Shown here one piece after another: positions 17,711 through 26,198 of a DNA stretch of 64,000 bases. Position 1 is the stretch's first letter. Each line of letters starts with the position of its first letter. Made by a program: the position numbers and the translations under genes. The notes beneath the pieces are model-generated. The model saw only the letters and a program-made list of their open reading frames with translations. It made no database searches and was not told the origin of the DNA. This DNA comes from Leuconostoc kimchii IMSNU 11154. Lineage in GTDB: Bacteria > Bacillota > Bacilli > Lactobacillales > Lactobacillaceae. The DNA lies in the NCBI RefSeq assembly GCF_000092505.1, contig NC_014136.1:1634501-1698500 (forward strand), given 5' to 3'.

Positions 17711-19411
17711 ATGAGCTATCAAAAAAGTTTAGCACAATGGCAAGCAGCTACATTGCCTGACTACTTGGAAAAGAATCTATCTGAATACACACCGGATCAA
17801 CAAGAAGATGCCTTTTATCAAAATTTGAGCTTTGGTACTGCCGGCATGCGTGGCGTTTTAGGTGCAGGAACAAACCGTATGAATATCTTTACGGTACGTC
17901 AAGTAACCGAAGCATTGGCAAGATACATTGATGCCCAAGGTGCATCAGCAAAGAAACGTGGTGTTGCTATCAGCTTTGATTCACGTCATTTTTCACCTGA
18001 ATTTGCATCAGATGCTGCGCAGGTGTTATCAGCACATCATATTAAATCATATTTGTTCAGTAGTTTGCGTCCAACGCCTGAATTGTCATTTGCGGTTCGT
18101 GAGTTAGGGGCATTTGCAGGAATTATGATCACGGCATCGCATAATCCTAAAGAATATAACGGCTATAAGGTCTATGGTGAAGACGGTGGTCAAATGGTGC
18201 CGGAGGCGGTTGATATCGTTGTTGCGGAACTAGAACAAATTAAAGACATATTCAATATCGCCTTAGATACGACTAATGAATACGTTCAAGTGATTGATTC
18301 AGATATTGATGATAAATATCTCAAGAATATTGCGACAGTTACAGTTGATAAAGATTTAGTTGCTAAAGAAGGTGCATCATTAAAATTTGTCTACTCACCA
18401 TTACATGGGACCGGACAATATATTGGTGAAAAAGCGTTACAACAAGCTGGATTTACGAACTATTCTATCGTCAAGGAACAGGCTGTTATCGATGGTGATT
18501 TTCCAACTGTGAAAAAGCCTAATCCTGAAGATGCTGCTGCATTAGAAATGGCGATTGCCTATGCTAAAAAAGATGGTGCTGATGCCGTCGTTGCAACTGA
18601 TCCAGATGCTGATCGTATGGGTGCTGCAGTTAAATTGGCAGATGGTAGTTTTCAGGTCTTAACAGGCAATCAAATTGCTGCTGTTTTAGTTAACTATTTG
18701 TTGACAGCTAAGAAAAATACAAATACATTACCTGAAAATGGGGCAATTGTTACGTCTATTGTATCCTCACGTTTTGCTTCAAAAGTGGCTGACAGTTTTG
18801 GCGTGATTACTGCAGATGTTTTGACCGGATTTAAATACATTGCAGCAACAATTGATCAGTATGAAGCAACCAAAGAACAGACCTTCTTGTTTGGCTTTGA
18901 AGAAAGTTTTGGTTATCTTGTCAAACCATTTTCACATGATAAGGATGCCATCCAAGCGTTGGTTCTATTTGCGGAAGTAGCTGCTTATTACAAATCACAA
19001 GGTAAGACTTTTGCGGATGGCTTACAAGATTTATTTGAAAAGTTTGGTTATTTTGAAGAAAAGACCATTAGTTTGGACTTCCCAGGTATTCATGGTGGCG
19101 ATGAGATGGCAGCCATTATTGCTAAGTTTAGAGATCATCAACCGGTCACAATCGGTGGTTTAAAGGTTATCCGAACACAAGACTTTTCGACAGCAACACA
19201 AACGACAATTGCGGGTCAAGTGACAACATTACCACAACCAAAGGCTAATGTTTTGAAGTATTGGCTTGAAGATGGTTCATGGGTTGCAGTACGTCCTTCA
19301 GGAACTGAACCTAAATTGAAGTTTTATATTGGTGTAGAATCAGGGTCACAGTCGGAATCTCAAGCTAAAATTGATGTGATATCAGAAGATTTAATGACTT
19401 ACACAAAGTAA
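17711..19411 (+). CDS. pgcA: Phosphoglucomutase / phosphomannomutase
   Basis: Interconverts glucose-1-phosphate and glucose-6-phosphate (566 aa, alpha-D-phosphohexomutase family of the PgcA type). The phosphoserine loop is TASHNPKEYNGYK, the metal loop DPDADRMG, the sugar loop GFEESFGYL and the phosphate-binding loop RPSGTEPKLKFY. An extended -10 (TGT-TATAAT, 17676-17684) lies 27 nt upstream and GGAG precedes the ATG. It connects the sucrose phosphorylase product to the heterofermentative pathway and to UDP- and dTDP-glucose synthesis. Confidence 0.95.
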   Translation: MSYQKSLAQWQAATLPDYLEKNLSEYTPDQQEDAFYQNLSFGTAGMRGVLGAGTNRMNIFTVRQVTEALARYIDAQGASAKKRGVAISFDSRHFSPEFASDAAQVLSAHHIKSYLFSSLRPTPELSFAVRELGAFAGIMITASHNPKEYNGYKVYGEDGGQMVPEAVDIVVAELEQIKDIFNIALDTTNEYVQVIDSDIDDKYLKNIATVTVDKDLVAKEGASLKFVYSPLHGTGQYIGEKALQQAGFTNYSIVKEQAVIDGDFPTVKKPNPEDAAALEMAIAYAKKDGADAVVATDPDADRMGAAVKLADGSFQVLTGNQIAAVLVNYLLTAKKNTNTLPENGAIVTSIVSSRFASKVADSFGVITADVLTGFKYIAATIDQYEATKEQTFLFGFEESFGYLVKPFSHDKDAIQALVLFAEVAAYYKSQGKTFADGLQDLFEKFGYFEEKTISLDFPGIHGGDEMAAIIAKFRDHQPVTIGGLKVIRTQDFSTATQTTIAGQVTTLPQPKANVLKYWLEDGSWVAVRPSGTEPKLKFYIGVESGSQSESQAKIDVISEDLMTYTK

Positions 19412-19442
19412 TATGTCAATAATAGACAATAAAAAGATAATT

Positions 19443-19540
19443 TGTTATAATGTATGAAGGCTTAAAAGCCATATTAACGATAATCCGCTGTGCGTTTAGT
19501 CTAAGGGCGAGTGTAAGATTGTCGACTAGGAGAATGACCA
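19443..19540 (+). promoter_or_regulatory. rplS promoter and structured leader
   Basis: An extended -10, TG-T-TATAAT, ends at 19451. The roughly 80-nt leader holds a GGCTT/AAGCC hairpin (about 19459-19470) and a TAGTC...GACTA pairing (about 19498-19527) just before the Shine-Dalgarno. Firmicute rplS genes often carry an autoregulatory L19 leader; whether this is one needs a covariance-model test. Confidence 0.4.
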
Positions 19541-19900
19541 ATGCGTCAAAATAGTATTTTAGAAAACATTACATCAGCACAATTACGTTCTGATATCCCT
19601 GAATTCCGTGCTGGTGATACAGTCAAGGTCTTTGCTAAGATTGTTGAAGGCACACGCGAACGTATTCAATTGTTCGAAGGTGTTGTTATCAAGCGTAAGG
19701 GTACTGGTATCCAAGCAACATATACAGTGCGTAAGATTTCATCTGGTGTTGGTGTGGAACGTACTTTCCCATTACACTCACCACGTGTTGATAAAATTGA
19801 AGTTACACGTTTTGGTGCCGTTCGTCGTGCCAAGTTGTACTACTTGCGTGCTTTGCAAGGAAAAGCAGCTCGTATCAAGGAACGCCGTCGCGACGTTTAA
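19541..19900 (+). CDS. rplS: 50S ribosomal protein L19
   Basis: L19 (119 aa) lies at the 30S-50S interface. The family core is intact: [29 protein letters not shown] and the C-terminal [17 protein letters not shown] type ending (here [15 protein letters not shown]). AGGAG precedes the ATG. It is normally the last gene of rpsP-rimM-trmD-rplS; here it stands alone with its own promoter and terminator, about 21 kb from rpsP and 33 kb from trmD. Confidence 0.97.
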   Translation: MRQNSILENITSAQLRSDIPEFRAGDTVKVFAKIVEGTRERIQLFEGVVIKRKGTGIQATYTVRKISSGVGVERTFPLHSPRVDKIEVTRFGAVRRAKLYYLRALQGKAARIKERRRDV

Positions 19901-19907
19901 TTTATTT

Positions 19908-19935
19908 AAAAACACATCCTCAGGGGTGTGTTTTT
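19908..19935 (+). terminator. rplS terminator
   Basis: AAAAACACATCC pairs with GGGGTGTGTTTTT around the short loop TCA and ends in T residues (one G-T pair). Confidence 0.88.
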
Positions 19936-20052
19936 GTCTGATTACAGTATATGAATAAGATAAAATTAAATATTTTTTCTTGTAATATTTACGTAATAAA
20001 ACAGCAAAGATTACGATATAAAAAAACGCTCTCGAGGGGTTATACTTAATAC

Positions 20053-20191
20053 ATACTCGAATAATATTTGAGTTTCATTACTCCCCTAGTAATGTTTCAA
20101 TCAGCCCCCCAATTACTGATTGATTGAGTTGTTAACTTTATGGTTAACAACTAGCCCCCTGACCATTGCCCTCTTCGGTCAGGGGGTTTTT
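20053..20191 (+). ncRNA. Candidate small RNA with C-rich hairpin loops
   Basis: This stretch lies in a 377-nt gap between rplS and dinB and contains no credible ORF. Five consecutive hairpins can be drawn: ACTCGAA/TTTGAGT (20055-20073, one G-T), CATTACT/AGTAATG with loop CCCCT (20076-20094), TCAATCAG/CTGATTGA with loop CCCCCCAATTA (20097-20123), AGTTGTTAAC/GTTAACAACT (20127-20152), and a 10-bp terminator CCCCCTGACC/GGTCAGGGGG plus T5 (20155-20191). A TATACT -10 at 20041-20046 would start the RNA near 20053; an earlier start near 20029 from TATAAA (20017) is possible. C-rich loops are how several Gram-positive small RNAs bind Shine-Dalgarno sites. The family is not recognised; boundaries and function are inference. 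Confidence 0.65.
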
Positions 20192-20243
20192 ATATGCAGT
20201 TCGTTTAATTCAAATAAAGCAAGACTTATTACTGGTTAAAAGA

Positions 20244-20271
20244 CGAACAAGTGTTCTTTTTGTGATAAAAT
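20244..20271 (+). promoter_or_regulatory. LexA box and extended -10 of dinB
   Basis: CGAACAAGTGTTCT (20244-20257) matches the LexA operator with one end mismatch. TGA-TAAAAT (20263-20271) is an extended -10 whose last base is 6 nt before the ATG. The operator lies over the -35 region, so LexA should block dinB transcription. Confidence 0.85.
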
Positions 20272-20277
20272 ATAAGT

Positions 20278-21363
20278 ATGACTGATTTTTTAATTGCTAA
20301 TGATGCACGTAAAATTTTACATGTGGATCTTGATGCTTTTTATGCGCAAGTTGAAATGCGTGATAATCCTGAATTACGAACCAAGGCGTTGATTATATCA
20401 CGTGATCCGGAAGAGACCGGCGGTCACGGCGTCGTGGCGACAGCTAACTATATTGCCAGAAATCTTGGTATTCATTCCGCAATGCGTGCAGCTGAAGCCA
20501 AGCGTTTGGCACCTAATGGGGTGTTTTTGACGCCCAATTTTAGTAAATATAAAATTGTATCTCAACAAATTCATGAGATTTTCCATAATTTTACAGATAA
20601 AGTTGAACCTGTAGCCTTTGATGAAGCTTATCTGGATATAACAGATTTAAATCAGCCAAGCGCGCAAATAGCAGCTGAGATTCGACATGAAATATTAAGG
20701 GCAACGCGATTAACAAGTTCGATTGGCGTATCCCACAATAAACTGTTGGCAAAGTTAGGTTCCGAGTTTAATAAACCAAATGGTGTCACTGTGATAACGC
20801 CAGAAAATATGTTGTTATTTCTTGATGAATTAAGTATTGGTGAATTTAGGGGTGTTGGTAAAAAAACACGTGAAAAATTCGAAGCTTTAGATATTGAAAA
20901 TGGGGCGCAATTACGAGTTATGTCTTATGAGAAATTACGCGGGTTATTTGGTAAAATGGGTGAAAATCTTTATTGGCAGGCACGTGGTGTTCATTTTGGC
21001 GAAGTAAAATGGCAACGTCAGCAGCAGTCAATTGGCAAAGAAGAAACATTTGATCAGATGTTACATCGAGAATTTGATATACAAGAAGAATTTAAAAAGC
21101 TGGCTGTGAGCATGATTAAAACCATGCGTACACGTCATCTTGTTGGTCGAACACTTAATATTAAAATACGTGATGCTAATTTTGTGACCACGACACGAGC
21201 GACGACTCATGAAAAACCCTGGCCACTCTCAGAAGAGGCATTTGTCCAAAATGCACAAGTTATATTTGATGAACTAATAGAGGCGCCTTTTTCAATTCGA
21301 CTATTAGGTATGTCAATGAGTAATTTACAATCAAGTGCATTTGAGGAAATGACGCTGTTTTAA
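20278..21363 (+). CDS. dinB: DNA polymerase IV (Y family)
   Basis: Error-prone translesion polymerase (361 aa). The palm motifs are HVDLDAFYAQVE (first acidic residues) and EPVAFDEAYLDIT (catalytic DE pair), followed by SIGVSHNKLLAKLGSEFNKPNG and the little-finger domain. The protein starts about 10 residues earlier than most homologues. No Shine-Dalgarno is present and the predicted TSS falls on or next to the ATG, so translation is probably from a leaderless mRNA. A short C-terminal region ends in SAFEEMTLF, resembling a clamp-binding tail (Q-x-x-LF type, weak). Confidence 0.96.
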   Translation: MTDFLIANDARKILHVDLDAFYAQVEMRDNPELRTKALIISRDPEETGGHGVVATANYIARNLGIHSAMRAAEAKRLAPNGVFLTPNFSKYKIVSQQIHEIFHNFTDKVEPVAFDEAYLDITDLNQPSAQIAAEIRHEILRATRLTSSIGVSHNKLLAKLGSEFNKPNGVTVITPENMLLFLDELSIGEFRGVGKKTREKFEALDIENGAQLRVMSYEKLRGLFGKMGENLYWQARGVHFGEVKWQRQQQSIGKEETFDQMLHREFDIQEEFKKLAVSMIKTMRTRHLVGRTLNIKIRDANFVTTTRATTHEKPWPLSEEAFVQNAQVIFDELIEAPFSIRLLGMSMSNLQSSAFEEMTLF

Positions 21364-21430
21364 ACGTGATATACTAGATAGAGGCATACTGCGTCGACGT
21401 GCCGAGACACGAAATGAGAAAGACAAAATT

Positions 21431-22423
21431 ATGGCAACAATTGAAGTGCAACTATTTGAACAAATTAAACGATATGACACAATTATTATTCATCGTCACC
21501 AAAGACCAGATCCAGATGCATTCGGATCACAACTAGGATTAAAGGCTATATTAGAGGCAAGTTTTCCAGAAAAACGTATTTATGCCGTTGGTAAAGCAGT
21601 TCCAGGGTTAGCATGGATGAGCGAAGATAGTTCGTTCATGGATGACATTCCTGATAAAACATACCGTAATGCCTTAGTTATTATGGTAGATACGGCAAAT
21701 GCGCCACGTATTGACGACCAACGATGGTCTAATGGATTGGAAACAATTAAGATTGACCATCATCCTAATGATGATCCTTATGGTGATTGGCAGTGGGTTA
21801 AGGAAGGTCACTCCGCAACAAGCACCATGATTTTCGAGTTTTATGAAGCACTCAAGGATCAAGGGCTTGTTATGACAGATAAGGCAGCACGTTTATTGTA
21901 CATTGGCATTGTTGGCGATACTGGTCGGTTTATGTATAGTATGGATCAGGAAACTTTCCGTGTTGTTTCGGAACTGTTTGGGTATCATTTTGATTATGAA
22001 GCTGTTCACCATAGCATGGAAACCATTTCTGAAAGTGCTGCCAAACTATCCGGCTATGTCTTACAAAACCTTACAATTTTGCCTTCTGGATTTGCTTATC
22101 TTATACTAACTAAGGCGCTAGTCCAACAATTTGATTTGCGTGAATCAGGGACAGCATTTGTCGTTCCGTTACCGGCTAAAATTGATAAAGTCAAAGCTTG
22201 GGCCATTTTTGAGGAACAAGACGAGGGAAATTACCGTGTTCGGTTACGTTCGCGGACGATTACCATTAATAAAATAGCGAACCAATTTGAGGGTGGTGGA
22301 CACCCAATGGCTTCTGGTGCTTGGGCACAAACCTCACATGATGTTGACCGTTTAATCAAAACAGTGGATGAGGCATTGATTACGCAGTATGATAGCAAAG
22401 AAACCAGCTCAAAAAATAATTGA
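21431..22423 (+). CDS. nrnA: DHH-family nanoRNase / pAp phosphatase
   Basis: NrnA-type phosphoesterase (330 aa) that degrades short oligoribonucleotides and dephosphorylates pAp. The DHH domain has HRHQRPDPDAFGSQ, a VDTAN motif and the DHHPNDD signature; the C-terminal DHHA1 domain has the glycine-rich FEGGGHPMASGA. Firmicutes lacking Orn use such enzymes. A weak GAGAAAG ribosome site precedes the ATG. The helicase gene follows after 24 nt, so the two are probably co-transcribed. Confidence 0.93.
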   Translation: MATIEVQLFEQIKRYDTIIIHRHQRPDPDAFGSQLGLKAILEASFPEKRIYAVGKAVPGLAWMSEDSSFMDDIPDKTYRNALVIMVDTANAPRIDDQRWSNGLETIKIDHHPNDDPYGDWQWVKEGHSATSTMIFEFYEALKDQGLVMTDKAARLLYIGIVGDTGRFMYSMDQETFRVVSELFGYHFDYEAVHHSMETISESAAKLSGYVLQNLTILPSGFAYLILTKALVQQFDLRESGTAFVVPLPAKIDKVKAWAIFEEQDEGNYRVRLRSRTITINKIANQFEGGGHPMASGAWAQTSHDVDRLIKTVDEALITQYDSKETSSKNN

Positions 22424-22447
22424 GCTCATTGAAAGTAGAGAAAATTG

Positions 22448-23815
22448 ATGGCAGAAATTGCAAACCAATTTGGACAATTTAATTTAAGTCCTGAAATTAT
22501 TACCGCTTTGACAGCCATTGGCTTTACAAAGCCAACGCCTGTTCAGGCAAAACTTATCCCTAGTATTCTGAAGGGTAATGATGTTGTTGGACAATCACAA
22601 ACTGGATCAGGAAAAACACACACTTTTTTGATTCCGATATTTAATCAATTAGAACAAAACAAAGCATATGCTCAAGCTGTTATAACAACGCCATCACGTG
22701 AATTAGCTGCACAAATTACAAAAGCAGCCAAAGATTTTTCAGAACAGTGGCATCAAGATGCTATTATTTCTGAATTTGTAGGCGGGACCGATAAATTACG
22801 TCAAATTAAGCAGCTTGAAAAAGGGCAACCACAAATTGTGATTGGTACACCGGGTCGTATTAAAGATCTAGTTGCTTCGGGTGCTCTAAAATTGCACGCC
22901 GTAAAGACTTTTGTCGTTGATGAAGCTGATATGACGTTAGACATGGGATTCTTGAACGAAGTAGATTTTATTGCTGGTGTGATGCCAGCAAATTTGCAAA
23001 CCCTAGTCTTTAGTGCCACGATGCCCGAAAAATTGAAACCATTTCTAAAAAAATATTTAGATAATCCACAATTTGAAGCAATTCCTGTATCAACGGTCAT
23101 TGCGGATACAATTGATAACTGGTTGTTAGCAACGAAATCTAAAGATAAAAACGATGTGATCTATCAAGTATTAACAATAGGGAACCCTTATTTAGCCTTA
23201 GTTTTTGCTAATACAAAAGATAGAGCAAAAGAAATTGTTTCTAACCTACGTGGTCGCGGTTTAAAAGTTGCAGAAATTCATGGTGATATTGAACCACGAG
23301 AACGACGTCGTGTGATGAAAGCTATTCAGAATTTGGAATATCAATATGTTGTGGCAACTGATTTAGCAGCTCGAGGTATTGATATTACTGGTGTATCACA
23401 TGTAATTAATGATGATATTCCAGAAGAATTAGAGTTTTTTGTCCATCGTGTTGGCCGAACAGGCCGTAATGGGTTACCTGGTCTGGCGATTACACTGTAT
23501 GGTCCAGATGAAGAAAATGAAGTTGAAGAATTAGAAGCTTTGGGTATTAATTTTAAAGCTAAGCAGATTAAAGATAACGAAATTGTAGATATTAAGGATC
23601 GGCGTGCTCGTAAACAACGTGTAGCGACGACTCGGAAACTTGATCCGACAATGGTAGGTATGGTTAAAAAGAAGAAGAAAATTGTGAAGCCAGGCTATAA
23701 ACGTCGTATCAAAAAGGCACTTCAGCGTAAGGATCAAATGGATCGACGGATTTCAAAACGAGAAGATATGCGTGCAATACGCAAAGAAAATAAAAAACGT
23801 GGTGATAATCAATAA
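22448..23815 (+). CDS. cshB: DEAD-box ATP-dependent RNA helicase (CshB-like)
   Basis: RNA helicase of 455 aa. Motifs in order: Q motif (FTKPTPVQAKLIP), I (SQTGSGKT), Ia (TPSRELA), Ib (TPGR), II (VDEAD), III (SAT), V (ATDLAARGIDI) and VI (HRVGRTGR). The lysine/arginine-rich C-terminus (about 395-455) should bind RNA. By length and tail it resembles CshB, which acts in cold adaptation and ribosome assembly. The start at 22448 is one codon after a TTG at 22445. Its neighbour NrnA suggests a shared RNA-metabolism role. Confidence 0.93.
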   Translation: MAEIANQFGQFNLSPEIITALTAIGFTKPTPVQAKLIPSILKGNDVVGQSQTGSGKTHTFLIPIFNQLEQNKAYAQAVITTPSRELAAQITKAAKDFSEQWHQDAIISEFVGGTDKLRQIKQLEKGQPQIVIGTPGRIKDLVASGALKLHAVKTFVVDEADMTLDMGFLNEVDFIAGVMPANLQTLVFSATMPEKLKPFLKKYLDNPQFEAIPVSTVIADTIDNWLLATKSKDKNDVIYQVLTIGNPYLALVFANTKDRAKEIVSNLRGRGLKVAEIHGDIEPRERRRVMKAIQNLEYQYVVATDLAARGIDITGVSHVINDDIPEELEFFVHRVGRTGRNGLPGLAITLYGPDEENEVEELEALGINFKAKQIKDNEIVDIKDRRARKQRVATTRKLDPTMVGMVKKKKKIVKPGYKRRIKKALQRKDQMDRRISKREDMRAIRKENKKRGDNQ

Positions 23816-23857
23816 AAAAACACGTGGTTCACAGATCTGTGAACCACGTGTTTTTTT
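23814..23857. terminator. Bidirectional terminator between convergent genes
   Basis: A 44-bp perfect palindrome centred at 23835/23836 (arms AAAAAAACACGTGGTTCACAG and complement) has A and T tracts at its ends. It serves both the helicase gene (+) and the hydrolase gene (-); the latter's stop codon overlaps its edge. Confidence 0.95.
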
Positions 23858-24683
23858 AACGCCTGCCAGTTTGTGATAGAGGCTTAATGATGTTTGTTTG
23901 AATGAGCTTGACAACTTCAGGGTTATCTGGCAAATTTGAATGCTGCGCATTATCTCCAGAAACAGTAATTTGAGTATAATCTTTTATTTGCTTCTGATAA
24001 ATATATCTTCCGGCAATGACACTTTGAATGGGGACAATACCGTCGTCAGAGTAATCTTCAGTTCCTGCAATGGAGTACATTGATAAATTAGTTGGTAATT
24101 TTTTGTTATTTTGAATGAAGTCCTTTAACATCTCAGTACGTCGTTGTAAAGAGGACTCAGAAAAATTAAAAGGTGTGCCTAACGTCATGAGTGTTGGGAC
24201 TGAGAAACTGTCACTATCATAATAATTTTCAAAAAAATCTGTCCAAATTAAACCACCATTTGAATGACCAATTGCGGCAAACGTGCGAAAATGATAACGT
24301 TCTTGTAGAGAATAAAGCGCACTGGTTAACCACTGGGTCTGTTTTTTGATATTGTTATAACCATCTTCATTATTTTGAAAACCTATAACAATGAAAGGTT
24401 GTCGATCATTATTATTAATACTTCCGCTGTAAACTAACTTACCATCAGTATTAACTTGAACTTTTAAAATACTATGTGTTGGTCCGGATGTGTTAATTGT
24501 TGTTAATAAATTATCAAATCGATTAATTGTTGCACTAGAACCAGGAATGAAAATGACTGGCGTCATACGAGAATTTTGAATTTTAGCTTGATTTGTACTT
24601 GTTTGTGCAACCCAATGGTGACTGTAAAGTCCCAATAGTATCATGAGTATAACACTCAAACTTAAAATGATTTTATTTTTCAT
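23856..24683 (-). CDS. DUF915-type alpha/beta hydrolase, membrane anchored
   Basis: 275 aa with one N-terminal membrane helix or signal (about 4-24) and an outside alpha/beta hydrolase domain. The nucleophile elbow is GHSNGG with S141; the oxyanion region is FIPGSS (45-50). Candidate acid and base are the aspartates in TEDYSDDG and H in NAQHSNLPD, so the triad looks complete. The DUF915 family includes lipase/esterase-like proteins of lactic acid bacteria with mostly unknown substrates. It overlaps the upstream EIIC-like gene by 11 bp, so the two are translationally coupled. Confidence 0.82.
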   Translation of the reverse strand: MKNKIILSLSVILMILLGLYSHHWVAQTSTNQAKIQNSRMTPVIFIPGSSATINRFDNLLTTINTSGPTHSILKVQVNTDGKLVYSGSINNNDRQPFIVIGFQNNEDGYNNIKKQTQWLTSALYSLQERYHFRTFAAIGHSNGGLIWTDFFENYYDSDSFSVPTLMTLGTPFNFSESSLQRRTEMLKDFIQNNKKLPTNLSMYSIAGTEDYSDDGIVPIQSVIAGRYIYQKQIKDYTQITVSGDNAQHSNLPDNPEVVKLIQTNIIKPLSQTGRR

Positions 24684-25890
24684 GAGAAACCTCTAGTATA
24701 AGACGTGACAAAAATGGCCGATAAATAAGTAAAGAGACGCAGAAAATAAGAATCGTGACAAGAGTTGATCGGATTGGGGTTGGACTGGCAAGCGTTGGTA
24801 AAAGTATATTAGGTAAATTACTTGGTGTGATATAAACGCTAGGGTGTATGAAATGACATGCAATAGCTGTGTAACTAATGAGCATACTGATAATATTGGT
24901 CATAAGCATAGGTACAAGCATGAGAGGTCTCATAAATAATGGCATACCTGAAAAAAGCAAGCAATTATTATCAAACAAGCTTGGAATCCAAGCCAACAGA
25001 CCCAAGCGTCTGATGCTTTTTGATGCTGCAAAAAGTAATAAAACATTCAGCGCTAAGGTGTTCCCGATGCCACCAAGTAATGTAAATGAGCCATAGACGC
25101 TATATAGATTTTCTGGGAAAGGTAGTGTTGTTAACCCATGGGTAAGCATTGTATCGAGATTTGCAACAACCGTGTTCAGTGTTGTTTGGTTATTCGTAAA
25201 TTCTAGTGGCAGCGGTAACCCCATGATAAACAAAATTGGAGAAAAAAAGGATACGAGTAGTAAACCTAGAAACGTTGTAAAAAAGGATTGAGATAAAATC
25301 GTTGATGAAAATGATTGTAATCGTGGTAATTGGAGAACGATATGAAGTAACTTGCCAAATATAATAATACAGATGAATGACCAAAATAAATATCTTAAAG
25401 CATAATGAGACAGTGCTGGACTATTGCGGTTATAATACCACAAATAAGTCTGACAAGTGAGAATCGTGATTACTGTTATGAGAAGATATGGGACAGTATT
25501 ATAAGGTACTAGTTGGTTTTTATTAAATAAAAGCAAATAAGTTATAATCAAATTAGTTAAAACTGGGAGTGTCGTATTCTGAATGCTTTTTTCTTTAAGA
25601 TATTGGTGGGTTAAACCGGCAATAAAAATGAGAATAACAGTCGCATCGAGTAGTGCTGAAATATGTCTTGAAATGTCGATAACGTTGTCAGGTAAGATAG
25701 GATATTGATCAAAGAGGTTGGCTAATAAAGCATCTGGAGATATGGCTATCTTCATGATTAGGCGCCAATAAATATCAATAGCCAAAATTGGTACAGATTG
25801 TTTTATTGCAATAATAATTGCTTGCATAGTGGGTTTGCGATATAAAACCTCATCCCAACGTTGAGTGGTATTGATTAAATAATTAAACAT
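24673..25890 (-). CDS. EIIC-like membrane protein (lactose/cellobiose PTS family, degenerate)
   Basis: 405 aa, about ten membrane helices, with the overall plan of the Lac/Cel PTS EIIC: an N-terminal RWDEVLYRKPTMQAI stretch, a glycine-rich LLGGIGNTLALN segment and LFMRPLMLVPMLM. The family signature around the sugar-binding glutamate (usually NINEP followed by IFGLP) is here FDNNCLLFSGMP, so the glutamate is missing. There is no EIIA or EIIB nearby. It probably is no longer a phosphotransfer permease. GGAG precedes the start. Coupling to the DUF915 hydrolase suggests that the two act together on the cell surface; that is inference. Confidence 0.75.
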   Translation of the reverse strand: MFNYLINTTQRWDEVLYRKPTMQAIIIAIKQSVPILAIDIYWRLIMKIAISPDALLANLFDQYPILPDNVIDISRHISALLDATVILIFIAGLTHQYLKEKSIQNTTLPVLTNLIITYLLLFNKNQLVPYNTVPYLLITVITILTCQTYLWYYNRNSPALSHYALRYLFWSFICIIIFGKLLHIVLQLPRLQSFSSTILSQSFFTTFLGLLLVSFFSPILFIMGLPLPLEFTNNQTTLNTVVANLDTMLTHGLTTLPFPENLYSVYGSFTLLGGIGNTLALNVLLLFAASKSIRRLGLLAWIPSLFDNNCLLFSGMPLFMRPLMLVPMLMTNIISMLISYTAIACHFIHPSVYITPSNLPNILLPTLASPTPIRSTLVTILIFCVSLLIYRPFLSRLILEVSHEK

Positions 25891-25932
25891 GGCGGCTCCA
25901 TAAATTTGTGTTTTTTATAAGTTAATAATATG

Positions 25933-25995
25933 TTACAATATAAAACATGTGTGATATAATAAATACAATTATTCTCGATATTAGTATGATATAAT
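25933..25995 (+). promoter_or_regulatory. Tandem dlt operon promoters
   Basis: TTACAA (25933-25938), 16 bp, extended -10 TGA-TATAAT (25952-25960); and a second extended -10, TGA-TATAAT (25987-25995). Both point towards dltX. The surrounding 150 nt are AT-rich and also hold the start side of the divergent minus-strand gene. Confidence 0.65.
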
Positions 25996-26042
25996 TACTA
26001 TTTTGATTATACATGAAATCATAGATATGGGGGGGACATGAA

Positions 26043-26183
26043 GTGATTAAGCAATTTTTTCAGCGGCCGATAATCAATTTTATTAGTCGGGCGCTATTTT
26101 ATTTTGTTATCTTGCTAGCGCTCATTTATCTTTACAGCTATTCAGGCGTGGGCGAAGGGCACTTTATTTATAATGAATTTTAA
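26043..26183 (+). CDS. dltX: DltX, small D-alanylation membrane protein
   Basis: 46-residue protein starting at GTG 26043 and ending at TAA 26183. It has one membrane helix (about 14-33) and ends SGVGEGHFIYNEF, matching the conserved FIYNEF-type C-terminus of DltX, which in dlt operons lies first and is needed for moving D-alanine across the membrane. A run of seven G (26029-26035) 7 nt upstream acts as an unusual Shine-Dalgarno. The ATG at 26038 is followed by a stop after one codon, so GTG is the start. Confidence 0.9.
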   Translation: MIKQFFQRPIINFISRALFYFVILLALIYLYSYSGVGEGHFIYNEF

Positions 26184-26198
26184 CTTAGGGAAATTAAC

